A stretch of 64,000 nucleotides of DNA. Origin: Rhaphigaster nebulosa (Eukaryota > Arthropoda > Insecta > Hemiptera > Pentatomidae). The stretch is from assembly GCA_948150685.1 (NCBI GenBank), contig OX411306.1, forward strand, positions 82,864,501-82,928,500, in the 5' to 3' direction. The position numbers and the translations under genes are program-made. The notes beneath the pieces are model-generated. The model was not told the DNA's origin. It did no database searches and saw nothing but the letters and a program-made list of their open reading frames with translations. Positions 10,274 through 21,464 of this stretch are shown piece by piece (position 1 is the stretch's first letter; each line of letters starts with the position of its first letter).

Positions 10274-11010
10274 TTAATAGCTCGATATGAACTTTCCTAC
10301 GTTTAGTGGGTTTTTTAACACTCTCAATGCTGACGAAATATTGTGCTCTCTAATTACCACCACCTTGAATGGCTCCTCGTAACGCAGTAACTCTTTACTT
10401 CTATTAGTGCCTAACGTCCTGTGCACTATCATCCCAATTTTTACCTCTACCATCATATCGTGTTAAGATTTTAAGAGGTTAAGATTTTTCTTGAGCGACC
10501 CTTTTACTTTTGTCTTTTTCTATCTTCTCCCGGACTTTTACCTACAATGTCTTCCTCTCAAAAGTATTATTAACTATATACTCCTCATCCGCTGTCGTGG
10601 CCCGATAGTCTCGACGATGACCGCGAAGTCCTAACAGTATCTCGAATGGCGAAAAACCCGTTACTGCGTGAATCGAATGGTTGTATGCCACAATGGTCTT
10701 CACCATCGCTACGTCTGCTGATACTGGCGTTATCGAACTTCATCCCTCCATCGGACAAGATCCGATCGGGAATTCTATACAACTGGAACCACATATTTAA
10801 GGCCCCTAATGCTGCCTCTGACGATCGTTTCTGAATCTGATATGCCGTGACTGTTTTACTGAAAAGATCAATCATAGCGATCCACTTATATCCCCTCCAC
10901 GTGAAGATAACAACCTGGAGATCGCTCAGCGGTGTATTGACGGTGGGTATCTCCTGTTGTCTCCCTCTTGGGAGGAGGGAGAGTGGAGGGGTCTCCCTCA
11001 TATTTCGTAC
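10274..11010 (-). pseudogene. pol: Gypsy integrase remnant (element 2)
   Basis: The catalytic core is recognisable near 10730-10900 as AMIDLFSKTVTAYQI (first Asp) and RIPDRILSDGGMKFDN (second Asp). A frame change follows, after which YNHSIHAVTGFSPFEILLG, a signature stretch of the core's C-terminal part, is read around 10600-10700. Further on (10274-10456) comes HRTLGTNRSKELLRYEEPFK, resembling the C-terminal GPF/Y-type module of gypsy integrases. The parts lie in several frames with stops between them, and I could not place the third catalytic residue. This provides the integrase region that element 1 lacks, but it is dead. Confidence 0.82.
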
Positions 11011-11030
11011 TAAGACAGATTCGCAATCTC

Positions 11031-11858
11031 TTATGGTTTAGTCAATCGTTTTTTCATCCTCCCACCAAAAGTGCCTTCTCCGCGCCCCGCGGTGGTTCGT
11101 TTTGCCCTGTTGATTTGCGAGAATTGGAACGAATGTGTCCTATCCACCCCGATTCGCTCGGATCGCCATATTCGTTTATTATTTTCCCAAATGGTGAGGT
11201 TCCCGACATATAGGTGATGGATTTTTCCAGGTTTGAATGTACTCATAATTTTCTCCCGAACACGTAGGATCTGAATTGGGCAATGGCCCACACAATCCCC
11301 AACAGTTCTCTTTCAAGGGCGCTGTACCTAGTTTCTGTTTCCGAGAGGGGCCTAACAAGGCTTATACTACGGGACCCCCCGTCTCCGTCTGGAGATAATA
11401 CCACCCCCTATCGCATACTCGTTCGCATCCGTCGTGATGGTAAATAGTTTTCGAAATTATAAAACGCGAGTACTGGCTCCGTCTATAACCTCTCCATGCA
11501 TTTCCGGATGCTGTCTTCCACTACTGCCGTAACTATTATTTTTCCGCTCTTTCTTCAGTAGATTATTGAGAAGTGCTAAATATTCTGTCATTTCCGGTAC
11601 GAACCGCCTGTAATAATTCAGCATCCCAATAACCTCCTAATGCCTTTTACATACCTGGGCGCCGCTATCTTCTGTATGGCCTCATCTTTGTTCGCATCAG
11701 GTCTTACTCCTTCTTTCAAAATGGTATGCCCTAAAAAATTTATTTGTCCCTGGTTAAATTAACTTATCCTTGTTTAATTTTAGTCCAAATTATCGCATCC
11801 TGTTAAATGTTTCACTTGCTCGCTTTCGGTTTTACTAAAAACTAAGAGGTCGGATGAC
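11031..11858 (-). pseudogene. pol: RT end and RNase H remnant (element 2)
   Basis: Translated in pieces, this interval shows YYRRFVPEMTEYLALL near 11590, matching YYRRFVPEMAEYLVPL of element 1, then an RNase H region around 11280-11450 with LERELLGIVW-like and PFQI.R-like blocks. Several one-base indels and stops break it up. It aligns in order with 6258-6900 of element 1. Confidence 0.7.
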
Positions 11859-12240
11859 CTATATGGATAAATAGATTTGGCAAACTGATTCATCTGTACT
11901 CCTTAAGAATTCGTCCAAGAGGCGCTGGAATGTAATGGGAGTGTTTTCTAATCCGAATGGCATCCTCGTGAATTCGTAGTGACCTCTTTCAAACGTGAAT
12001 GCCGTCTTGAGTTGATCTTTCGGGTGTATTTTTATTTGATGATACCCTGCCTTTAACTCCAATGTGCTAAATATCGTTGCCCCACTCAACTTGCCTAAAA
12101 TGTCCTCGAATCGGGCAATCGGATATTTCTCATCTATCCTGTTCTCATTCAGTTTTCGGTAATCCACTATCCAGTATTTTTCCTCGCCCGGAGCGCTCTT
12201 TTTTATCACTGCTCACAAACGACTGTTCTAGGAAGATGCA
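11859..12240 (-). pseudogene. pol: Reverse transcriptase remnant (element 2)
   Basis: The interval encodes DYRKLNENRIDEKYPIARFE, FSTLELKAGYHQI and RMPFGLENTP in one open frame, which breaks at the position of the catalytic YMDD (it reads QIYLSI and stops). In motif A the catalytic Asp of element 1 (LDLK) is replaced by Glu (LELK). It is otherwise close to element 1, so the two are family members. Confidence 0.85.
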
Positions 12241-12289
12241 CCATCCATAATTATTTCCTTTTTCTTTAGATTATCTATCTATTCCCGGA

Positions 12290-12745
12290 TATGGTGACAC
12301 AACGCTTGTGGGTTTTCCTTTCCTTTCCTTTTCCTTCACGTACGTCACTCTCTCTTGTTGTAGTGGTATTTCAGGCTCTCTTTCCCGTTGCTCCTCGTAT
12401 GTCGCCTTCTTTGAAGAAGACACCTCCATATTTCGTTCTTAACACCTACTCGCGCTTTCTGATCACTTACGAGGCTTTGACATTTAAACTATTCTCCCAC
12501 CATTCTAATGTTCCATTTCTCTCTGCTAATCCAAACCCTCGCGCCTACCTTTTCTAGCAGATCGCACCCTATTAGAACCTGGTAATCAGGGACATACCCC
12601 TTACGATTTGCATCTTAAATTAGACCCTCGTGATTCCCATCTATCTAGCCCTTCCTCTGCCTCTTCCTCTACTTCATATGGGCCACCCAGAGTGATTAAT
12701 TTACACCCATTGGTCGTCATCTCTCTACTCTTTCTTAATCACGCC
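12290..12745 (-). pseudogene. pol: Protease region remnant (element 2)
   Basis: In scattered frames the minus strand shows EIPLQQERVTYVKEKE (12300-12390), DYQVLIGCDLLEKVGAR (12550-12600) and LITLGGPYEVEEEAEE (12640-12700). These match the corresponding blocks of element 1's protease region. The DTG active-site segment and all of gag are missing, pointing to a deletion between about 12745 and the primer-binding site. Confidence 0.7.
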
Positions 12746-12818
12746 GTCAAGTCACGAAACCGAGAGCTAAAAAACAACAAAATTACAAATGGGTTTCGGA
12801 AGCTCGGAACGAACTTCG

Positions 12819-12836
12819 TCCCGGGTTTCGGCACCA
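12819..12836 (-). promoter_or_regulatory. Primer-binding site, tRNA-Phe type (element 2)
   Basis: The minus strand reads TGGTGCCGAAACCCGGGA, identical to the site of element 1 and complementary to the 3' end of tRNA-Phe including CCA. It directly follows the 5' LTR. Confidence 0.88.
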
Positions 12837-13015
12837 GTTACGTAACGGCGAGTAAAAACTGATATAAAAAAGAAAAAAGATTAAAGAAAGAACATGCACA
12901 GAAACAATCAAAACCGCTTTATTCCTCTTAGTAATCCTCCTTATATACATTTAGTTCTTGTTTACATAAGAGATTTGGTTTTAAGTACAATAATACTATG
13001 CTCCAGGCTATAACT
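12837..13015 (-). repeat. 5' LTR of gypsy element 2
   Basis: About 179 bp. On the minus strand it starts AGTTATAGCCTGGAGCATAG and ends GTTACGTAAC at the primer-binding site. It matches the 3' LTR at 9704-9872 over its whole length. Confidence 0.88.
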
Positions 13016-13017
13016 TA

Positions 13018-13020
<3 letters not shown>

Positions 13021-13069
<49 letters not shown>
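13021..13069. repeat. (TA)n microsatellite
   Basis: About 24 TA units flank the outer end of the 5' LTR of element 2 and mirror the array at 9632-9698. Confidence 0.95.
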
Positions 13070-13075
<6 letters not shown>

Positions 13076-16000
13076 AATTTCTGTATTATCATTTGTTTGC
13101 TATTGTTATTTTTGATGGACGGATTTTTTTTTTATTTCATATTTGGATTCTACGTATCTTGAAACATAAAAACTCAAATTTTGAGCGGGAGTTGAGTTTT
13201 TTTGTCTTGGTCGATTACAAAGATCTATTATTGATAAGAATAAACCAAAATAGCACTTTATATTTGAGAGATTGTGCCGCCTTTGCCCTACTGTTCGTTG
13301 TACCCATACCGCATCACTTAACAGCATTGCGAGCACAGCTGTGCGTAGTACCAGACTAGTAACGCCTATTTAGCCCTATTGTGCTAACTGAATTACTAAC
13401 TATTAATAATTTGATAAATGATCCATTCTCCAAATTTGGTGCTATTTAGTTATCAAGCTTCAAAAAAAGTCGGGTGGATTGATTTTTTTAATTTTTATTA
13501 CCTTCAGGAAATGCTCCTTGACAACTTTCTGAAGCAGACCCACACATAACATCGTAGTTTTAGTATATGGAGCATGAATATGGTTAAAAGTGGATGGTCT
13601 GTACATCTTTGGTTCAGTGAAGAAACGCAAACCGCCTTGGGCATTTTGATTTTTGAGGGGATATTTTTTTTTTTTTTTGTTTCCTAAATACGAAACTTCC
13701 CTGCCTTCAGTAGTGGGGAAGCAAAATAAATCGTTTGTGATTTAAACAATGATTATTAATAAAATATTAACATTTTCATTTAGTCTAGGGAATGACAAAT
13801 TAATCATTTTCATTTATGCACGACTGAGAATTAAAAAAAAAAGATTAACATATATATAGAGATCTTATGAAGTAATATGAAACTGTTTAATGAGAAAAAA
13901 ACAAATTTTGTCTGTCTTGGTTTAGTCCAGCACTAGGGGGTGACCATCAATAAAAATACTCAAAAACTTCAGATTAAATTTAACCCTCTATAAATTACTG
14001 AAGAGGTAAGAGAATGGACACAAAGGAGACCATGTGCTTTCTGCTTCCTACCTATATTGTTTTATTACCTCTCAGCGCAAAATTTCCCTAAATGAGGGAA
14101 AGGCGGGCATTTCAAAAATGGAGTAAGTTGTGACCAAAAACTGTATTGCAGAGGCAAAAAATGGTGATTGGTGTATTCCATCTAAAATCCAAATTATGTA
14201 TTATAAACATTTGGAAAATTCCAAACCACAATGCCTTAAGTCTCTGAAATACCGGCAACCAACTAACCAGTCAACGTTTCGCCAAATCAGGCATCATTCT
14301 ATCCCTTTTACTTTATAGATTTAATTAAAGACATACATTTCTCTCAGTTCCTGATTCGCAACAGCTTTTACATTGTCCATAAGACAATCTACAATTTTCA
14401 ATATACTGGTTTGGCTTTAGTATTAACTATAGCAAATAATTCAAAATAAAGGCCGCGGCACCCTCACATATGAGGAGTGGGCAAATAACTGGAATCCGCT
14501 CTCATCGTTTGTCCAGACATGTGGAAAAAATATCGATAGGGCACAGTATGTTTTAACTACATTTATGTCTCATCAAAACAAATAAATCCTTATTGTCTCC
14601 CATGCAATAATAAGAAAACGGAATTCTGCCGCTTTTAAAAGAAAATCCCCTGAAACAATACCGACAATTATCAGTCGCATCTCCTCAAGCTATGGATTCC
14701 AAACGAAAACAATTAAGGGAGCATGAAAAAGATTTTAAATGGAAAAATAGAATGTGATGATCAATCATCACAGGTGTTCATGAAGCTAAATTTTATTATA
14801 ATTTTTAAAAGTAATAAATTTTATAGACATGTTAAGTTATTATGACTTTCCTTTCCCACCAGCACGTATGCACCTACTATACAGTATCAGTGGTAGAAGG
14901 GAGAAGCTGGTGATTATAGGGGACCGTATAAGCTTGATCTTTATATAAATCAGTATTTGAGACAGGTAGGACGGGACATGACAAAGAGGATGCTGTCATG
15001 GAGGATGACATATAGGAGGAACAAGAGTGCCTCTGCAGCGAAATTGACAGCGGATGGCGGCTAAATATGTTTAGGCTGGAACGACAATAAAGGTTCTCCA
15101 TTTTATAGTGGCCTCTGAGTGCTGCCGCCCATCAGTGCCTCCCCACCCACCACCCATCGCCCACTTAACAACTCTGCTTCTTACATAATTAACTAGTTTC
15201 AAATTAACTATGAAGCTGGTGTGTGATGTGATGGAGTATCAAGGTAAATAGCGAAATTTCAACTATCGAATTAATTATTTGTTAATTTATTTTCGTAATG
15301 AAGGAAATACTTTATTTATTAAGTAATGCTACCCGAGTACATCGGATTGCTATATAACACAGGATACCTACAAATACCTACAGATACCTTTTGGATAAGT
15401 ATCACTATGCAACGCAGGCAATGTTAATAAATATATATGTTTTTAAAAACATGTTTTTTTGAATTGGGTTATACATTAATTTAAATTAATAATTTATATG
15501 AACATTTCTAAAGTATTGATTGTATTTTTTTCTTGCAAGCGTATATCCTAAATATACTATAGTATAATATCCTAAAATAATATTATATGTAATCAGGTAT
15601 TGAAAAGATAAAAACAAGTCAAGAAATTCAAAGTTTACCAACTCGCATACCTGGAAATGGCACATAATTAAAGTATAGTATTTGATAAGTTAAATTAAAT
15701 TTAAATTAGGCTAAAGAAATAAATAAATAATTTATATGTTTCAACTTGGAGGATATTGCCCATTGAGTCTAGATTTATATTTTCAGCCGTGACCAGAACT
15801 CCCTTTATGTCAACAACCAGGTCTTTCATGATTTTCACTGTTCAATATAGTTCTGTGAGAAACAAACTAGAGGTCTCTAACGGTGAACTCTCTTTCTCTC
15901 TAATTGTCTTGCGGAATTTCTGCTTCAGAAAGCGGGTATACTATTCTTATATTTGTATAAGACTAGTTCCATAGTTATCTTACCAGATGTTCCATCATAT

Positions 16001-16640
16001 CATTGAAACCTACTTATTTTATTCTAATTTATTAATTATTATTGTTTGCTTCACTCTTACTGTAAATAGGTGTAATTTAATACTTTATGTTTTAATGAAT
16101 AAATCACGTTTAAACGATCTTAGAAATTAAATTATTACATTCTTAGAAATTATCACATTTTCTTTACATTTCCTCTTCCTCATTGTTTTCTGTCCTTCTT
16201 TTTTCACCACATAGGATTTTTTACTATTTTTGTTTTGGGGCTTACATTACTTTATATTTTATTCCTTCATCTCATAATTATTTAATTACAACAACGTCAA
16301 CTGCTTTAACATCATTAATCTTTTACATCACTTGTCACATCACAACTATCTCTGTATGCTTTACACATTACCAAACCTTTATACTATTTGTCTTTTTAAT
16401 TAATAGATTTCATATATTTCACTATTCCCTGTGTAAATATCGCATTATTTTTATTTTCAATTAATTTTTAAATTGTTATTTCATTTATTTTATTTTACTT
16501 TTTCATTTGTCTTTTGTATTATGTAATTTAGTGCTATATTTTTCTTTTTATAGTTTATACTTTTTTATCTTACTTGTATTTTCTGTTTTTTATCATTTTT
16601 ACTGTTACTGGTACTGCCTCTGTCTCTTTTTTCATTGTTG
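13070..16640. other. AT-rich non-coding stretch
   Basis: No supported gene. A somewhat GC-richer part lies around 14880-15180, with a minus-strand frame of 74 codons that shows no family motif. A 45-bp segment near 16082-16126 (TTTATGTTTTAATGAATAAA onwards) matches the start of the duplicated units at 16811 and 19126. It is thus a third, partial copy of what looks like a transcript 3' end with an AATAAA signal. Confidence 0.4.
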
Positions 16641-16667
16641 TTATTTTGTTTTCCTTTTAGCCCTGAA

Positions 16668-16703
16668 GATGGCCTAAAACATAGGCCGAAACGTCGGCAC
16701 AAA
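16668..16703 (+). other. CTGAAGA-hairpin-GAAACG motif
   Basis: The string CCTGAAGATGGCC, a loop, then AGGCCGAAACGTC forms a five-pair hairpin (GGCCT with AGGCC) between a CTGAAGA box and a GAAAC box. This arrangement is often met near the 3' ends of metazoan retroelements and resembles two of the three core strands of a hammerhead ribozyme. The third strand and its closing helix are not visible, and an extra U sits at the base of the helix. An AATAAA and a T-rich region lie nearby. Confidence 0.45.
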
Positions 16704-17206
16704 ATATTTAAGTTCGCTTAGGGTAATGTAATTCTTTGACCGCACCCCCCGACCAACTTCTCCCTTTAAATATAAATATACGGTCAACAATAACTTCCTC
16801 CATTACAATTCTTTATGTTTTACTGAATAAATCACGTTTAAACGATGTTAGATAAATGCTTATTTCCCCTTTCCACTCAACCCAAAAAAATAAATAAAAT
16901 GTGAAAAATTAATAATATTTATTCTTAAAAGTAGGGTAAGGATTTTTATGTGGTGAAAAGTGCAAAACCACATAAATATGTGGTTATAATTTCAGAAATA
17001 TTTAAACATGTATGTAAAAAATGTGAAATATGTAAAAACATATTATAAGTACTCCGACAAAATATTTACATAAACTTGATAACATTTAAAATGGATTTTA
17101 AAAAACACATTACGAACAAAATTAGTAAAATTAGGGAACAAAGAAAATTAAATTTAAATAAAAAAACAAATTACTCAGGTATTCAATATTCACCAAATCC
17201 AGGTGA

Positions 17207-17360
17207 AATTGACGCCAATTAGGTGAATTTTTAGATTGTCGAAGAGAAATCTGCGCCGGTTGTCCCTCCGAATGGCTTTGTGTAGGTTAAATGACCTTTC
17301 TACGTCGACTAAGGTGATGGGAGCAAACAAATGAGAAAAGTTCCGTAGCATTTAATTCAG
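17207..17360 (-). pseudogene. hAT transposase C-terminal dimerisation fragment (unit 1)
   Basis: On the minus strand one frame reads APITLVDVERSFNLHKAIRR, then DNRRRFLFDNLKIHL, and ends soon after. This is the conserved C-terminal hAT segment containing the last acidic catalytic residue in the (V/E)VERSFS-type motif, followed by the Arg-rich RRxxFxxENL stretch. A short upstream piece (LALDIMQSIAFVLQSK near 17395-17440) is in another frame beyond a poly-A run. The rest of the transposase is not recognisable. Confidence 0.72.
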
Positions 17361-17584
17361 TAGGTTTTCCTGTCCTCTGTTTTTTTTTTTTTGCTTTGGA
17401 GAACAAAGGCTATACTCTGCATTATATCTAGGGCAAGGTTATTTTTTATGCCAAGTTTTACAACTCCAATCTAGGTATCTCTCCTTCTCCCCTCCCCACC
17501 CCAATCATGTTATGACCGGTTTCTGGTTCCGTAGGGAAATTTGAGTCAGAGTTCTTTAAAGACATTTACGCGACTTGGAGGTGT

Positions 17585-17782
17585 CTACAATAAAAATCTT
17601 TTTTTATTGTAGATACCAGCTTTAATAACCAAACTTTCCAAAAGAATAAATATGAAGAACAAATTTGAACCGAAACTGAAAATGGAACACAAGTAGTCAA
17701 GTACAACAACAAAAAACAATATCCAAAACCGTTGCTGAAACTGTTGGACGGTTGAATTGGTCACAGCCACAATAAATAGCAA
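17585..17782 (-). other. Short open frame in duplicated unit, unrecognised
   Basis: A hydrophobic frame of 65 codons (with FWILFFVVVLDYLCSIFSF in the middle) is conserved between the two units (the other copy is at 19948-20148). Since the units are young duplicates, the conservation is not evidence of function. It lies upstream of the hAT C-terminal fragment on the same strand but shows no hAT motif. Confidence 0.25.
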
Positions 17783-18089
17783 AATTAAAACACCACATCA
17801 CTAGTCCACTTTCAAGTTTGTTTCGGTTCTTTGGTTGTCGAAATCGTCGTTCTTTCAGTCGTTTTTTTATTTATATAATTTTTATCGGAACAAATGTTGG
17901 TCTCAAATTTTTATTACGATGTATCAAATTGAAACTATCAGACAAAATATCGATATTTATCGGTATCTCGATATTTTTTTAGTATCCCTAGCCAAGATGG
18001 CTTGGAGATCCACGCACCTCCTTAATTTCCAGAATATCCATAATAAATAAGTAATTTTAGGTTAAAAGAAATATTCTTTGAGCCGAAAT

Positions 18090-18217
18090 GTCCAATATAT
18101 TTAAAAATATTTGAAAAAGATAAAATATTTAAAAATATGTGAAAAGGGTAAAATAATTAAAAATATTTGAAAAAGGTAAAATATCTAAAAATATATGAAA
18201 AAGGTAAAATATGTAAA
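18090..18217. repeat. Minisatellite, about 29-bp period (unit 1)
   Basis: Four imperfect copies of a unit of the form TAAAATATTTAAAAATATTTGAAAAAGG follow each other. The same array is found in unit 2 at about 20452-20577. Confidence 0.8.
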
Positions 18218-19242
18218 ATTAAAAGTGCTCTTTTTACTTCGAATTTCTTGAAACGGATTTAGGTCGAGAAGAATCTTAAAAAAAATTTTTTAGTAAAAAT
18301 ATACTAAACATAAACATCCTAACCCTACTGATAAGCAGTAAAATCTATTTATTTGCAATTGAGATGTTAGCATAAAGGGTTTGGAATTAATAGGATTCGC
18401 CCCCGAATGTTCTTCAACTGGTCAAACGGTGAAACATTGAAGAGCTCGAAGTTGTCACAAATTTAGTATTATCCAGACTAACAATCTGAACGAATCTCAA
18501 TAAACAATCTTATAATCTTAAATAAAAAATAAATATTTTTTTAACGGAAACGGGCGATGCCCAAATTAAAAATACGTGACGCATAATATTTAGGCCTATT
18601 TTATTACCCGAAAGTGAATTGGAAAAGACTCAATCACAATATCTAGAATCAGGCTACGTAAACTATTAACAGACTGATAGGGTCTATTGTCTGACAAGCA
18701 GTGTGGTTCTATTAGGGACTACTATTACATACTATAGAACTATATGACATTAAAAAACGACGCACAGTGGACAAAAACTGGCCTTTTTTGCAAAAAAAAA
18801 ACTAGCCTCTCATCTTGTCTTTATCTGAATAACACTACAAGAGGTTTGTTTTAATCTATTTTTTAACGCTGAATCGAATGGAGCAAACTCCAATTCAACA
18901 GGAGTTAAACATTTCAAGATATAATTCAAAATATCTGGAAAAAAATTGGGTAAATAAAAGTGACAGTTGAAAAAAATTATACGAACATTAATAAAATAGA
19001 ATTTAACTAAAAAACAATCATTTAAAAACTTTTGATATATTAATAATATATCTTTTTACATTTCATATAATTTAAATATAAAATATAAGACAGTATATAT
19101 AAATTATTATAATTCCATTATAATTCTTTATGTTTTACTGAATAAATCTCGTTTAAACGATCTTAGATAAATGCTTATTTCCCCTTTCCACTCCACCCAA
19201 AAAAATAAATAAAAAGTGAAAAATTAATAATATTTATTCTTA

Positions 19243-19692
19243 AAAGTAGGGTCAGGATTTTTATGTGGTGAAAAGTGCAAAACTACATAACTATGTGGTT
19301 ATAATTTCAGAAATATTTAAACATATATGTAAAAAATGTGAAATATGTAAAAACATATTATAATTACTCCGACAAAATATTTACATAAACTTGATAACAT
19401 TTAAAATGGATTTTAAAAACACATTACGAACAAAATTAGTAAAATTAAGGAACAAAGAAAATTAAATTTAAATAAAAAAACAAATTACTCAGGTATTCAA
19501 TATTCACCAAATCCAGGTGAAATTAACACCAATTAGGTGAATTTTTAGATTTTCGAAGAGAAATCTGCGCCATTTGTCCCTCCGAATGGCTTTGTGTAGG
19601 TTAAATGACCTTTCTACGTCGACTAAGGTGATGGGAGCAAACAAATGAGAAAATTTCCGTAGCATTTAATTCAGTAGGTTTTCCTGTCCTCT

Positions 19693-19757
<65 letters not shown>

Positions 19758-20690
19758 TTGGAGAACAAAGGCTATACTCTGCATTATATCTAGGGCAAGG
19801 TTATTTTTTATGCCAAGTTTTACAACTCCAATCTAGGTATCTCTCCTTCTCCCCCTCCCCACCCCAATCATGTTATGACCGGTTTCTGGTTCCGTAGGGA
19901 AATTTGAGTCAGAGTTCTTTAAAGACATTTACGCGACTTGGAGGTGTCTACAATAAAAATCTTTTTTTATTGTAGATACCAGCTTTAATAACCAAACTTT
20001 CCAAAAAAATAAATATGAAGAACAAATTTGAACCGAAACTGAAAATGGAACACAAATAGTCAAGTACAACAACAAAAAACAATATCCAAAACCGTTGCTG
20101 AAACTGTTGGACGGTTGAATTGGTCACAGCCACAATAAATAGCAACATTAAAACACCACATCACTAGTCCACTTTCAAGTTTGTTTCGGTTCTTTCGTTG
20201 TCGAAATCGTCGTTCTTTCAGTCGTTTTTTATTTATATAATTTTTATCGGAACAAATGTTGGTCTCAAATTTTTATTACGATGTATCAAATTGAAACTAT
20301 CAGACAAAATATCGATATTTATCGGTATCTCGATATTTTTTTAGTATCCCTAGCCAAGATGGCTTGGATATCCTCGCACCTCCTTGATTTCCAGAATATC
20401 CATAATAAATAAGTAATTTAAGGTTAAAAGAAATATTTTTTGAGCCGAAATGTCCAATATATTTAAAAATATTTGAAAAAGATAAAATATTTAAAAATAT
20501 GTGAAAAGGGTAAAATATTTAAAAATATTTGAAAAAGGTAAAATATCTAAAAATATATGAAAAAGGTAAAATATGTAAAATTAAAAGTGCTCTTTTTACT
20601 TCGAATTTCTTGAAACGGATTTAGGTCGAGAAGAATCTTAAAAAAAAAATTAGTAAAAATATATAAAACATAAACATCCTAACCCTACTG
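19243..20690 (-). mobile_element. hAT-like element remnant (unit 2)
   Basis: This is the copy of 16929-18330 with the same imperfect terminal repeats (AGTAGGGTCAGGATTTTTAT at left, and the complement of AGTAGGGTTAGGATGTTTAT at right). The transposase C-terminal fragment with VDVERSF is at about 19521-19672, with a few amino-acid changes relative to unit 1. Confidence 0.6.
19694..19754. repeat. Poly-T tract of about 61 bases
   Basis: An uninterrupted T run inside the hAT remnant of unit 2. The orthologous position in unit 1 has 13 T. The length is either a real expansion or a sequencing or assembly artefact. Confidence 0.95.
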
Positions 20691-21464
20691 ATAAGCAGTA
20701 AAATCTATTTATTTGCAATTGAGATGTTAGCATAAAGGGCTTGGAATTAATAGGATTCGCCCCGAATGTTCTTCAACTGGTCAAACGGTGAAACATTGAA
20801 GAGCTCGAAGTTGTCACAAATTTAGTATTATCCAGACTAACAATCTGAACGAATCTCAATAAACAATCTTATAATCTTAAATAAAAAATAAATATTTTTT
20901 TAACGGAAACGGGCGATGCCCAAATTAAAAATACGTGACACATAATATTTAGGCCTATTTTATTACCCGAAAGTGAATTGGAAAAGACTCAATCACAATA
21001 TCTAGAATCAGGCTACGTAAACTATTAACAGACTGATAGGGTCTATTGTCTGACAAGCAGTGTGGGTCTATTAGGGACTACTATTACATACTATAGAACT
21101 ATTTGACATTAAAAAACGACGCACAGTGGACAAAAACTGGCCTTTTTTGCAAAAAAACTAGCCTCTCATCTTGTCTTTATCTGAATAACACTACAAGAGG
21201 TTTTTTTTAATCTATTTTTTAACGCTGAATCGAATGGAGCAAACTCCAATTCAACAGGAGTCAAACATTTCAAGATATAATTCAAAATATCTGGAAAAAA
21301 ATTGGGTAAATAAAAGTGACAGTTGAAAAAAATTATATGAACATTAATAAAATAGAATTTAACTAAAAAATAATCATTTAAAAACTTTTGATATATTATT
21401 AATATATCTTTTTACATTTCATATAATTTAAATATAAAAAATAAGACAGTATATATAAATTATA

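Larger units (their letters stand above)
9704..13015 (-). mobile_element. Ty3/gypsy LTR retrotransposon, two LTRs, decayed
   Basis: This element is bounded by two closely similar LTRs (12837-13015 as 5' LTR, 9704-9872 as 3' LTR, minus orientation). It has a tRNA-Phe primer-binding site inside the 5' LTR and a GGTGGGGG polypurine tract (9873-9880) inside the 3' LTR. Between them are remnants of protease, RT, RNase H and integrase in the expected order with many frameshifts and stops. Gag is essentially absent: only about 80 bp separate the primer site from the protease region. Both flanks are TA arrays, fitting the TATA-like target preference of gypsy-group integrases. It cannot be autonomous. 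Confidence 0.88.
16929..18330 (-). mobile_element. hAT-like element remnant (unit 1)
   Basis: The left end AGTAGGGTAAGGATTTTTAT (about 16930-16949) and the reverse complement of the right end, AGTAGGGTTAGGATGTTTAT (18330 inward), form imperfect terminal inverted repeats. Inside, on the minus strand, is a fragment of a hAT transposase C terminus (17215-17355). A second terminus-like stretch, TAGGGATACT followed by repeated ATCGATA words, lies at about 17940-17993 and could be the end of another, nested hAT. Most of the transposase is missing, so the element is non-autonomous. I could not define an 8-bp target duplication. Confidence 0.6.
16800..19108. repeat. Tandem duplication, unit 1
   Basis: This unit of about 2.3 kb is repeated directly as 19115-21464 with only scattered differences (offset 2315 at the start, about 2356 at the end). 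It contains a hAT-like remnant bounded by inverted repeats (16929-18330) plus about 130 bp of flank on the left and 780 bp on the right. The repeated part includes flanks of the transposon, so it arose by segmental duplication, not by a second insertion. Confidence 0.92.
19115..21464. repeat. Tandem duplication, unit 2
   Basis: This is a direct copy of 16800-19108 with few substitutions and small indels. The main difference is a T run of about 61 bases (19694-19754) where unit 1 has 13 (17380-17392). It carries the same hAT remnant, short open frame and minisatellite. Confidence 0.92.

Noticed and set aside
16668..16703. Complete hammerhead ribozyme
   Set aside because: Only two core strands can be seen. 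No UH strand with a closing helix was found on either side, and an extra base sits where helix II should start. Kept only as a motif finding.
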